Source of the DNA: CAYYMZ01 sp964473025
Lineage (GTDB): Bacteria; Patescibacteriota; UBA1384; DTJR01
Reading direction: 5' to 3'
NCBI GenBank assembly: GCA_964473025.1
Contig: CAYYMZ010000007.1
Coordinates: 1-37,022, forward strand
DNA length: 37,022 nt
The notes beneath the pieces were generated by a model, which saw only the letters and a program-made list of their open reading frames with translations, did no database searches and had not been told where the DNA came from. Shown here one piece after another: positions 15,328 to 22,601 of this stretch. Within the stretch, counting starts at the first letter, position 1. Each line of letters starts with the position of its first letter. Position numbers and translations under genes: made by a program.

Positions 15328-16086
15328 ATGGCGAATCCATTCCGGTCGGAAAAATTTAGAAAAATCTTTATCGGCAATATAGCCCTTGCTTTAGCGGTTA
15401 TCGGATTAGGGGTCGGTACATTTTTGGCATGGCAATATAACGATAAATTACCGCAAGTTATTACTCCAGCGGTCCCATATCTTTCTTTACAGGAAATGGA
15501 GAGCACGTTAGAGGGGGAACAGAGGACCTTAAAACAGCAAATCGCGAAAACCGATGATCAAATTAACGCCCTAGCAGATAAAGTAAAAATCAGACAATCG
15601 GGGATGAAGGGTTTAATCGACGCCGCTGATCGTCTTAAGGCACAGGCGGGTATTACACAGGCGAAAGGTTCAGGCATAAAGATTATTCTTGCCGATTCGG
15701 ACTCCCCATTGAATGTGACAAATGCGATTGCTCATGCTTCCGACCTTCGGGACTTGATTAATCAGCTCTGGCAAAATGGTGCCGAAGCCATTTCGATAAG
15801 CGGAGCGGGCAGTATGGAGGAACGGGTTGGGCCCCTAACCTCAATTGATTGTATTGTTAATACGGTTTTAATAAATGGAACGAAAACTGTGCCTCCGTTT
15901 GAAATTAAGGTTTTAGGCGATCGCGATAGATTAATAAGCGCAATTAACGATAGAACAGCCCTAAAGTCGATTTACGATCGTGTGGATAAAGAAGGCCTGA
16001 AATTCACAATTGATGACAATGTCAAAGAGGTCGATATAGCAAGTTTCACCGGCAATATAATTACCGAACATGTCAAAATTAAATAG
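15328..16086 (+). CDS. DUF881 family membrane-anchored protein
   Basis: A 252-residue protein. A short basic N-terminus is followed by one membrane segment (about residues 15-36, IFIGNIALALAVIGLGVGTF), a coiled-coil region (about 52-100) and a globular DUF881 domain with GSGIKIILAD and NGAEAISISGAG. DUF881 proteins (YlxW/YlxX-like) sit near division genes in Firmicutes and Actinobacteria; their molecular role is unknown. The frame is open further upstream into tRNA-Pro, but the ATG at 15328, 6 nt after TATAAT, is the sensible start. Its 3' end overlaps the paralogous next gene by 17 nt. Confidence 0.85.
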   Translation: MANPFRSEKFRKIFIGNIALALAVIGLGVGTFLAWQYNDKLPQVITPAVPYLSLQEMESTLEGEQRTLKQQIAKTDDQINALADKVKIRQSGMKGLIDAADRLKAQAGITQAKGSGIKIILADSDSPLNVTNAIAHASDLRDLINQLWQNGAEAISISGAGSMEERVGPLTSIDCIVNTVLINGTKTVPPFEIKVLGDRDRLISAINDRTALKSIYDRVDKEGLKFTIDDNVKEVDIASFTGNIITEHVKIK

Positions 16087-16687
16087 ATTAATGCTAATTT
16101 TACGCAGAGTCGCCTGGCTACTTCTGTTTTTAATTGTTGGAATTATGCTGACGAATCAATATATTATCTACACCAAGATCGGTTCAATTAGGTCAGCACA
16201 AGACCCTCAAATGATGGCGGTTAGGGTATCCCAGCTTTATTTTGATAATGCAAAGTTAAAGGCCCAGCTCGTCGAGAGGATAAACCACGAAACAAGCTTA
16301 GAAAATTCAGCGACAAATAATTTGGAAACACAGAGGATTTTAGAAAAGGAAAGAGAAAAATACAAAATCATTCTAGGGCAAACCGAAGTCGTTGGACCGG
16401 GCGTTTTGCTTTCGGTGAATCACACGCTGGTTACCACTCAAATTATCGATCTTGTTAATGCCCTTAGAAATAGTGGTGCGGAAGCGATGTCTATTAATGA
16501 AAAAAGGGTTCTAACCAATACACCAATGAATCAGTTTAATGAGCAGCCGAACTTTGTAATTAAGGCGATAGGGGATAAAGACGTTTTGTACGATAGCTTG
16601 ACCCGCCCCGGAGGAATTCTGGACTTAATCACTAACGGACAGGCTGAGCGCCAAGACGAAATAGTATTGCCGAAAGCGGCGTTATAA
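16070..16687 (+). CDS. DUF881 family membrane-anchored protein (second paralogue)
   Basis: A 205-residue paralogue of the preceding gene with the same plan: basic N-terminus, one membrane segment (about 12-32, VAWLLLFLIVGIMLTNQY), a coiled coil (about 55-105) and a DUF881 domain with VGPGVLLSVN and NSGAEAMSINEKR. The tandem DUF881 arrangement resembles that of ylxX/ylxW-like genes in Gram-positive bacteria, which suggests the two proteins work together at the cell envelope. The overlap with the upstream gene implies translational coupling. Confidence 0.83.
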   Translation: MSKLNRLMLILRRVAWLLLFLIVGIMLTNQYIIYTKIGSIRSAQDPQMMAVRVSQLYFDNAKLKAQLVERINHETSLENSATNNLETQRILEKEREKYKIILGQTEVVGPGVLLSVNHTLVTTQIIDLVNALRNSGAEAMSINEKRVLTNTPMNQFNEQPNFVIKAIGDKDVLYDSLTRPGGILDLITNGQAERQDEIVLPKAAL

Positions 16688-16695
16688 GGCATAAT
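16667..16695 (+). promoter_or_regulatory. Leaderless promoter of the PerM-like gene
   Basis: TTGCCG (16667-16672), 17-nt spacer, CATAAT (16690-16695), then six nt before the ATG at 16702. Confidence 0.5.
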
Positions 16696-16701
16696 ATCCA
16701 T

Positions 16702-17706
16702 ATGGAAGAACCGAAAAAAGTTATCTACGAAATCTCAATCCCGTCAGTTTTGAAGGTTATTTTGCTATTTATTGTAATTTGGATGTTGTATCTCGTAAGA
16801 GATGTTCTAATAATTTTGTTGGTGGTTCTTATTATTTCTATTGCTCTCGAACCAATTGTTTCGCGTTTGGCAGAACATGGGATTCCAAAGGGTTTGAGTA
16901 TCATAATCATATATCTGGCATTGATTGTTGTTTTGGGTCTTGCGGTATATTTAATAATTCCACCTGTTGCAACCCAGATCAGAGAACTGACATTTAACCT
17001 TCCTGACAAATTAAGTCAATTCGATTTTAGTAAAACCTCAGCCTCCCTAGGTGGCATTTTAGATAATATTTCAAACCAACTCTCATCAGCTGGTGGCACG
17101 TTTATAAACGCAATTTTCTCGATATTTGGCGGTGTTGTTTCGGCGGTAACGGTTTTTGCGCTGACTTATTATTTTCTTGTTGAAAAAAACGGTGTTAAAG
17201 ACACCCTGACTGGATTAATCCCTGTTCACCAAAAGGAACGCTTAAGATCAACGTTTCAAAAAGTGAGTACCAAGTTGAGTTACTGGCTGAGGGGACAGTT
17301 AACCCTTATGTTAATTGTCGGCGTTTGCGATGGGTTGGCGCTTTGGGCGCTGGGTATTCCTTTTGCCCTAACGCTTGGAGTTTTATCTGGCCTTATTGAG
17401 GTCATTCCGATTATTGGTCCAATCTTGGCGGGAACAACAGCCGTCTTTATTGCTTTTGTTTCTGGAGTTCCGTTCTGGAAGTTAATTGCGATTATTGTTG
17501 TTTACGTTTTAGTCCAACAGCTTGAAAATCAAATTCTGGTTCCGAAGATTATGCAGAAATCAATCGGAATGTCGCCCGTAATCGTTATCGTTGCATTACT
17601 TATTGGAATGAAATTGTTGGGAATCGGTGGAGCAGTTTTGGCCGTTCCAGTTGCAGCTGGAATCTCGGTATTCCTAGCGGAATACGGAGTATTCAAAAGG
17701 GCCTAA
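16702..17706 (+). CDS. AI-2E family / PerM-like transporter
   Basis: A 334-residue polytopic membrane protein of the UPF0118/PerM/YtvI family. Paired hydrophobic helices occupy about residues 15-90, a soluble amphipathic segment about 95-135, and further helices about 140-165 and 205-330. The family block near the C-terminus is ENQILVPKIMQKSIGMSPV followed by a glycine-rich final helix pair (LLGIGGAVLAVPVAA). Members are proposed to transport autoinducer-2, sodium/proton or other small solutes, so the substrate is open. It is the last gene before a strong terminator. Confidence 0.9.
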   Translation: MEEPKKVIYEISIPSVLKVILLFIVIWMLYLVRDVLIILLVVLIISIALEPIVSRLAEHGIPKGLSIIIIYLALIVVLGLAVYLIIPPVATQIRELTFNLPDKLSQFDFSKTSASLGGILDNISNQLSSAGGTFINAIFSIFGGVVSAVTVFALTYYFLVEKNGVKDTLTGLIPVHQKERLRSTFQKVSTKLSYWLRGQLTLMLIVGVCDGLALWALGIPFALTLGVLSGLIEVIPIIGPILAGTTAVFIAFVSGVPFWKLIAIIVVYVLVQQLENQILVPKIMQKSIGMSPVIVIVALLIGMKLLGIGGAVLAVPVAAGISVFLAEYGVFKRA

Positions 17707-17713
17707 ACTGTTT

Positions 17714-17743
17714 AAAAAAAAAGCACCCCGAAGGGTGTTTTTT
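17714..17743. terminator. Bidirectional terminator
   Basis: CACCC/GGGTG stem (17724-17728, 17733-17737) flanked by nine A's on the left and six T's on the right, so it can stop both the PerM-like gene (plus) and tRNA-Val (minus). Confidence 0.8.
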
Positions 17744-17746
17744 ACG

Positions 17747-17823
17747 TGGTGCGTCCAAGGGGACTCGAACCTCTGACCTCGTCGATGTCAACGACGCGCT
17801 CTAACCAACTGAGCTATGGACGC
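17747..17823 (-). tRNA. tRNA-Val (anticodon GAC)
   Basis: Acceptor GCGTCCA/TGGACGC, D-arm AGCTCAGTTGGTTAGAGC, anticodon stem CGTCG/CGACG with loop TTGACAT (GAC), T-loop TTCGAGT, discriminator A and encoded CCA. Confidence 0.95.
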
Positions 17824-17889
17824 AAATTAAATGTTGAGTTGCAAACTAGCAAAATTATACCAAACGGGTTCACATTTATCAATCCGTGA

Positions 17890-17895
17890 TATGAT
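17890..17895 (+). promoter_or_regulatory. Leaderless -10 box of lgt
   Basis: TATGAT ending 6 nt before the lgt ATG. A TTCACA at 17869-17874 (15-nt spacer) may be the -35. Confidence 0.45.
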
Positions 17896-17901
17896 AAAAC
17901 C

Positions 17902-18765
17902 ATGAACAAGTTTCTCAAAGGTTTTCTTATAGGTGCCTTGGCATTTATAGTTGCTTATTTTCTATTTATTTATATACCCACGGCATTCAGAGGTCAAATT
18001 ATACCCGACCCAAATTTCATTTTGATCAGAACATTTACGATTAAATGGTATGGGTTTTTGATCGCTTGTGCAGTTTTAATTGCCTATTTCCTAGCTGATA
18101 AAGAGATGATAAAAAATTCAATTAAATCAACTTCTGCCGAAGCAATCCCGATCTACGTAATCGCATTTGGTTTTATCGGGGCAAGGCTGGGGTTTGTTGT
18201 GCAAAACATTCCTTATTTTTCAAAAAACCTTTTGGAGGTTGTCAGGATTTGGGATGGCGGCCTTTCCATCCATGGCGCAATTCTGGGAGGTTTGATTGGA
18301 ATTTGGATTGCCGCATCGATTTATCGTGAGAAATTCTTGAAAATTGCAAATTTAATTGCCCCGACGATTTTTTTGGCAGGGGCAATCGGACGATTTGGTA
18401 ATTTTTTTAATCAGGAAATAATCGGCCAGCCGACAGATGTTTGGTGGAAGATGTATATCGCGCCCCAAAACAGACCAGCGGGATATGAAAACTTTGATTT
18501 TTTCCACCCTGTTTTTCTTTACGAGTCAATTCTATTCGTATTTTTTTATCTTATATATCTGTGTCTTTCAAAAAAATATGGAAGCAGGTTCGGCTTTGCT
18601 TATACTTTGATTTTCTATTCTGTCACAAGAATCATTGTCGAATTTTGGCGTATTGACTATAAACCGACTTTAGGGCCGTTTGATCTGGCGCAATTAGTCA
18701 GTTTTGGTATTATATTAATTGGACTGATTGTAGCGGTTATGACGTTGACAAAAGGGAAAAAATAA
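17902..18765 (+). CDS. lgt: Prolipoprotein diacylglyceryl transferase
   Basis: A 287-residue integral membrane enzyme that moves diacylglycerol from phosphatidylglycerol to the lipobox cysteine of prolipoproteins. Signature regions are the TFTIKWYGFLIAC helix, GGLSIHGAILGG (catalytic histidine region), GRFGNFFNQEIIGQPTD (the Lgt signature with its conserved Arg, Asn and Glu) and HPVFLYES near the C-terminus. Seven membrane segments can be traced, and an extra N-terminal helix (about 5-27) precedes the family core. It stands alone between tRNA-Val and ssrA; its last codons contain the -35 of the ssrA promoter. Confidence 0.95.
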   Translation: MNKFLKGFLIGALAFIVAYFLFIYIPTAFRGQIIPDPNFILIRTFTIKWYGFLIACAVLIAYFLADKEMIKNSIKSTSAEAIPIYVIAFGFIGARLGFVVQNIPYFSKNLLEVVRIWDGGLSIHGAILGGLIGIWIAASIYREKFLKIANLIAPTIFLAGAIGRFGNFFNQEIIGQPTDVWWKMYIAPQNRPAGYENFDFFHPVFLYESILFVFFYLIYLCLSKKYGSRFGFAYTLIFYSVTRIIVEFWRIDYKPTLGPFDLAQLVSFGIILIGLIVAVMTLTKGKK

Positions 18766-18773
18766 GGTATACT
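18745..18773 (+). promoter_or_regulatory. Consensus promoter of ssrA
   Basis: TTGACA (18745-18750), exactly 17 nt, TATACT (18768-18773), with the mature tmRNA 5' end at 18783. The -35 lies in the lgt 3' coding end and the lgt stop is in the spacer. Confidence 0.85.
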
Positions 18774-18782
18774 TCCATGCAT

Positions 18783-19131
18783 GGGACAGTACGGATTCGA
18801 CGGGAAGACCTTTGAGATATGTGGCAAGCCGAGTATGTATCGTATCCTCGTAAAACGTTCGATGCAAAAATTTAAGTGCTAAAACACTTACTGAGAGAGT
18901 AAAATCCGCTTTTGCGGGTCTAACTTTTTCACCTGCTATCGCTTAACAAAGCAGTAGCTGTCTCACCAGCTCTTTGATCTGGAGGGCTGAATGAGGCACA
19001 ACCAATCAGATCTGCGGCCGCTAAGATTGTCCTGGTAAGCGGTCTAAGTAAAACTAGGACTCCAATAAGCTTGTGATCCCACATCCTCAATCGCTTTTCG
19101 GACGGGGGTTCGATTCCCCCCTGTTCCACCA
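18783..19131 (+). ncRNA. ssrA: tmRNA
   Basis: Transfer-messenger RNA that rescues stalled ribosomes together with SmpB. The 5' end GGGACAG pairs with CTGTTCC at the 3' end, followed by discriminator A and CCA. The 5' domain has GGATTCGACGGG, and the 3' tRNA-like domain has a GGGGG/CCCCC T-stem around TTCGATT. CCTCGTAAAA, typical of the region before the tag, and a tag reading frame are present. The length is 349 nt. It has its own consensus promoter and a terminator 7 nt downstream. The 3' end is the target of the adjacent insertions. Confidence 0.95.
18878..18946 (+). other. tmRNA proteolysis-tag reading frame
   Basis: From the resume codon GCT (18878) the frame runs 22 codons to TAA at 18944-18946. 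The tag starts AKTLTERVKS and ends FSPAIA. It is longer than the usual 8-15 residues and ends in a small hydrophobic -AIA rather than -LAA. The resume codon is placed by analogy with the sequence before GCA in E. coli tmRNA. Confidence 0.75.
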
Positions 19132-19137
19132 CACAGA

Positions 19138-19158
19138 AGCCACATTAGTGGCTTTTTT
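19138..19158 (+). terminator. Terminator of ssrA
   Basis: AGCCAC/GTGGCT stem (19138-19143, 19148-19153) with an ATTA loop and six T's. It differs in sequence from the terminators that follow the other tmRNA-end copies. Confidence 0.8.
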
Positions 19159-19242
19159 GTGTGGTGGTCCTGTGGTGGAATCGAAAGGCGCAGGCCGACG
19201 GGCCGAGCCGGGGTCGCACAAAAAATCAGCAGATTTTTATGG

Positions 19243-19280
19243 GTGACCGATTCCCCCCTGTATTTTCCGATTCCCCCCTG
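19243..19280 (+). repeat. Two tandem partial att-like copies
   Basis: CCGATTCCCCCCTG occurs at 19247-19260 and again at 19267-19280. It matches the tmRNA 3' end up to CTG and then diverges. The first is preceded by GTGA, as is the copy near 26073. Confidence 0.65.
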
Positions 19281-19562
19281 CCTTGCTTTATGAAACATGG
19301 AGGTTTGCAATCGCGGGAATGAAGCCCGTGAATAATTCCTTATTGCTAATCATCAGGGTAAAAACGAAGCGTCCTCCCTCCGTAATCTAGCACAATATTT
19401 CTATTAGTAGACCAAGAAAATACTTGAATAAAGTTAGCATTTCAGCTAATATTCAGGTAAGGCTGTGGGGGTAAATATGGCTTTAGCAAAGATTAATATG
19501 AAATTTAAGGAGACCTCGTTTCGGGGTCTGTTTTTTATGGATAAAACCGTCCGGATGTCATC
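19281..19562. other. Non-coding stretch inside the island's left end
   Basis: Together with the ssrA terminator and the att-like repeats this fills 431 nt between tmRNA and the protease gene. The only clear structure is the orphan terminator at 19511-19536. I see no convincing gene. Confidence 0.4.
19511..19536 (+). terminator. Orphan rho-independent terminator
   Basis: AGACCTCG/CGGGGTCT stem with one G-T wobble, TTT loop, then GTTTTTT. No gene precedes it on the plus strand after ssrA, so it may end a small RNA or be a remnant. Confidence 0.65.
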
Positions 19563-20951
19563 ATGAGAGGATGTTGTTTATTTATTGTTATGCTTGGTTT
19601 GATTGTTGGCATTTTGTTGATTCTATTTGCAAACATTTTCGGGCTTAGCTTCAACTGGAATGATTGGTTAATTTATTTAGCTGTCGCCGTTGTGGCTTAT
19701 TTGGTTATTCTGATAATCGGTAATTCATTAAATAAACAATTTTCGGGTCTAATAGACAATTTTATTATCGGACAGAAAGAAAAGCTGATTGATCGGGGTC
19801 CTTTTAGCGTTTTTGGATTCCTTCTCTTTGTATTATTGCCTTACCTGGTCTACTTAATGTTATTTAGCTTCTATTCGGCTGTTACCCTTGGGGTATATGG
19901 TTTTTGGTTAATGTCTGGTGCTTCAAGGATTCCAGTTGTCATTCCAATTGCTTTAATCGTAATTGTATTCGGAACTGGTATAGCAGTATTAGTGGGTTTC
20001 TTTTATTTATTATTTCCGCCCAAGAAAAAACCTTTTGGGATAGAACTAAAAAAGAGCGACGAGCCTAAGCTTTGGTCTCTTGTCTGCGAGGTAGCCAAGT
20101 CCGCTGGATCGACAGCAGTCGATAGAATATACGCTTCGCCTTTTCCCGGAATTGGAGTGTATACAAACGGGAGTGTTATTGGCTCTGTTTTTGGCACAGG
20201 GCAAAAGGTTCTTGAGGTAGGTTTACCGTCCATTTATAACATGAAAATAGGCGAGTTCAAAGCAATATTGGCTCATGAATATGGCCATTTCAGCAACAAA
20301 GATACACGATGGGGTTCTTTTACTTACACAATGGAAAATTCACTCATCTCGACGCTAAGAGCTATGCCGGGACCCTCAGAAAATGCACAGGACGGAACTT
20401 TATCTGCCTTACTATCTTACAATCCAGCCTATTGGATTTTATACTTTTTTGTCAAACTTTTCTCTAAGGTAACGAATGGATTTTCTAGGATCAGAGAAGT
20501 TTTAGCCGATAAAAGATCATGCGAGCTTTTTGGAGGTAATAATTTTTCCAATGGCCTAAGCCGTGTCGCTCTAAACGACAAAGTTTTTTTCGAAATTGTG
20601 GAAAGTAAATATGTGCCCGAGTTACTAAAAGAGAACCAGGTTTTCACTAGTTTCGGAAAAGCTATGGAGATAGCCTACGGCAAAGACAATAAAAAAGTTA
20701 TTGAAGAGTTAAAGAACGACATTTTAAATTTTCAGGGAGACGAAAACTATTCTACACATCCCAAACTCAAAGTTAGGATAGAATATTCGAAGAGATTTGG
20801 GGATAAAACAGAAAAAAAAGACAAGGAGCCTACTGGTAAGCTGTTCGAAGACTGGCAAGCGAGAAGCCAGGAAATCACAAATATATACAATTACATCATC
20901 ATGCTAAGGGCTGGATTGATAAATCCGGATGGATCAGTAAAGGAAAAATGA
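19563..20951 (+). CDS. M48-family membrane metallopeptidase
   Basis: A 462-residue protein. There are four or five membrane segments in the first 155 residues (about 5-28, 35-53, 80-112, 122-152) and then a cytosolic-type protease domain. The zinc site is AHEYGHFS (H238, E239, H242), and the downstream glutamate motif is REVLADKRSCELFG, as in HtpX/Ste24-like M48 enzymes. The four-helix membrane part and the 230-residue domain after HExxH are longer than in HtpX. It overlaps the next gene by 4 nt (ATGA), so the two are coupled. The likely role is membrane or envelope protein turnover; as an island gene its targets are unknown. Confidence 0.88.
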   Translation: MRGCCLFIVMLGLIVGILLILFANIFGLSFNWNDWLIYLAVAVVAYLVILIIGNSLNKQFSGLIDNFIIGQKEKLIDRGPFSVFGFLLFVLLPYLVYLMLFSFYSAVTLGVYGFWLMSGASRIPVVIPIALIVIVFGTGIAVLVGFFYLLFPPKKKPFGIELKKSDEPKLWSLVCEVAKSAGSTAVDRIYASPFPGIGVYTNGSVIGSVFGTGQKVLEVGLPSIYNMKIGEFKAILAHEYGHFSNKDTRWGSFTYTMENSLISTLRAMPGPSENAQDGTLSALLSYNPAYWILYFFVKLFSKVTNGFSRIREVLADKRSCELFGGNNFSNGLSRVALNDKVFFEIVESKYVPELLKENQVFTSFGKAMEIAYGKDNKKVIEELKNDILNFQGDENYSTHPKLKVRIEYSKRFGDKTEKKDKEPTGKLFEDWQARSQEITNIYNYIIMLRAGLINPDGSVKEK

Positions 20952-21817
20952 ATAAACCCGAGTTCAAAGTATCAGAGGAAAACAAACAGCGCTTGCAAGA
21001 AAATTACGGCGTTGATTTAGATAAGCTAGATGATGCAACTCGCAATTCATTGCTTGGAATGTATGATCCGAGTAAATCATCTCCGGTGGCTAAAATTTGC
21101 GAATATCTAGGGTATTTTTTCTTTTTAATTTCCATATTTGCCCTTTTTAGGCTGCACTGGATCACTCTTATTATCTCTGCGCTAATTGGGCTACTATTTA
21201 CAGTCGCACGCTTTCTCATCCAGCATTATTCGATAACTAAAAAACTCAAAGCTCTTAGTAATATCGGCCCTCTTCTTTCAAAAGCGAGAAATACTGCACT
21301 AACTGAAGGGTATGCTAGCCCTGCACTATTTCAGAGGAAATTAAAGATTCCGTATTCAATTGCTGCCCATCTAGTCGAACTATTGGAAGGAGAAGGGCTA
21401 ATTGGACCACCCGACGGTGCTAAACCAAGACCCATCTTGTCTAAAAAAATTCTTCTAGCTAAATCCATTCTTAAAGAAGCCGAAGATGAATATCCACGCC
21501 CAGCATTCGATCTGATTCATGAGGAAATAAACAGCAGATTATTCAAATTTTCAAAACAATTTGATGAGGCTGCAAAAGATACGAAAATTGAGCAGATAGT
21601 CTACGCTACAATTGGAGAGATCGCTGGGGATTTAGCAGAAAGTGGCCGATTCCATATTTACCGTGGCGTTTTTGATCCGAGTACCGGAATCGGAGAAGAT
21701 TTACTAAAAATTTATGACGATTCGGCAGACAAGTTAGTTCAGATGGGAGCAATCGATAAGGATTTTGCAAAACGACAAAAAAGCACTTTAAGAAATAGGA
21801 TCAAACAAGTAGGGTGA
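20948..21817 (+). CDS. Membrane protein with FtsK-gamma-like winged helix
   Basis: A 289-residue protein. Residues 1-50 are soluble, two membrane segments follow (about 52-68 and 71-92), and residues about 108-165 resemble the DNA-reading gamma domain of FtsK: YASPALFQRKLKIPYSIAAH followed by LVELLEGEGLIGPPDGAKPR, including the family's GPPDG-KPR turn. A helical C-terminal region (about 170-289) has no recognised motif. No ATPase is present, so it is not a translocase. It is coupled to the M48 protease gene. A membrane-tethered DNA-binding regulator cleaved by the protease is one possibility; this is inference. Confidence 0.75.
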   Translation: MNKPEFKVSEENKQRLQENYGVDLDKLDDATRNSLLGMYDPSKSSPVAKICEYLGYFFFLISIFALFRLHWITLIISALIGLLFTVARFLIQHYSITKKLKALSNIGPLLSKARNTALTEGYASPALFQRKLKIPYSIAAHLVELLEGEGLIGPPDGAKPRPILSKKILLAKSILKEAEDEYPRPAFDLIHEEINSRLFKFSKQFDEAAKDTKIEQIVYATIGEIAGDLAESGRFHIYRGVFDPSTGIGEDLLKIYDDSADKLVQMGAIDKDFAKRQKSTLRNRIKQVG

Positions 21818-21999
21818 ATAGTTACAGATGCGCAAGGCCTGCAATGCTTTTCCCTGATAAAAATCCACTAAGACGCCAAATTCATGTCAAATGTCTGTGT
21901 TTGTCTGTGCTAGTCCTACTCTGTGAGCTGCCTATCGTTTACCTCTGCCTTGTCCACTGCCTATAAATAAAAAGAGTTCTCATAAAGAGTGGTATTTTC

Positions 22000-22365
22000 T
22001 TATCTGCCCGCGGGCCTGAGGCCTAAAATATCTATTACTGTAGATAGAAATTTGTGCCGAACATTATAATCGGGGTATTCCAACTGCCTATAACTCTTAA
22101 TTGTCTCATCATATGCTGTCAGACGGGCTCCAAGGCCCTCAGAGATCAATGTAGCGATAGTTTCGGCATTGATGTTATGATCAGCTAGTTCTCGCTCTAT
22201 TTTATCCCTGATGAGCTGATTGTTGCAGTTACTATCAGCAATCTTAGAGGCCGTCTTGTAGCTAGTTGTATTATATGCCCTAAGAGCTGCTTGCACTTTA
22301 TTTCCGCCATTAGACAATAACTCAACAATGAACACGGATTGTTTGACTGTTAAATTCTTTCTCAT
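22000..22365 (-). CDS. Phage terminase small-subunit-like protein
   Basis: A 121-residue protein. MRKNLTVKQSVFIVELLSN followed by GNKVQAALRAYNT is the LTxKQxxFIxxYLxNGNxxxAAxxAGY-like opening of TerS DNA-recognition domains, and KTASKIADSN continues it. The C-terminal DYNVRHKFLSTVIDILGL resembles the terminal helix that contacts the large subunit or oligomer. No large terminase, portal or capsid gene is nearby. The ATG at 22365 lies 6 nt after a -10 box, which favours it over the ATG 14 codons upstream. It could be a prophage relic or a satellite/regulatory TerS-like protein. Confidence 0.68.
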   Translation of the reverse strand: MRKNLTVKQSVFIVELLSNGGNKVQAALRAYNTTSYKTASKIADSNCNNQLIRDKIERELADHNINAETIATLISEGLGARLTAYDETIKSYRQLEYPDYNVRHKFLSTVIDILGLRPAGR

Positions 22366-22371
22366 ATTTAC

Positions 22372-22399
22372 AATATATATTACGCAAAATTTTTGGCAA
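22372..22399 (-). promoter_or_regulatory. Leaderless promoter of the TerS-like gene
   Basis: On the minus strand: TTGCCA (22394-22399), 16-nt spacer, TATATT (22372-22377), then six nt before the ATG. Confidence 0.55.
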
Positions 22400-22563
22400 A
22401 CACCCAAAAAATTTTTGGTAAAATTTGAAAATAATGCGCAGGTGAAAGAAAGGGGTAATAATCGATACTTTTTTAGAAAAAGGGGTGGGGTGGGGGTTGG
22501 AAGTCCGATTTTTCGATTTTTGAAAATGAATTGCCCTTCACCCCGTTAAGCGCTACTATCTAC

Positions 22564-22580
22564 TTAAGTTGAAAACTTAA
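22564..22580. repeat. Small palindrome upstream of the HEPN-like gene
   Basis: TTAAGTT-GAA-AACTTAA, 22 nt before the start of the plus-strand gene, followed by another CTTAAG. Possibly an operator. Confidence 0.35.
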
Positions 22581-22601
22581 CTTAAGAACGGTTAATAGAT
22601 C

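Noticed and set aside
19044..19310. Minus-strand frames over the tmRNA 3' end
   Set aside because: They are antisense to ssrA and read through tRNA-like sequence and the repeats, a known source of false genes.
22482..22500. G-quadruplex in the leader of the HEPN-like gene
   Set aside because: Only three runs of four or more G's plus a GG are present in a row, so a stable four-tract quadruplex is not convincing.
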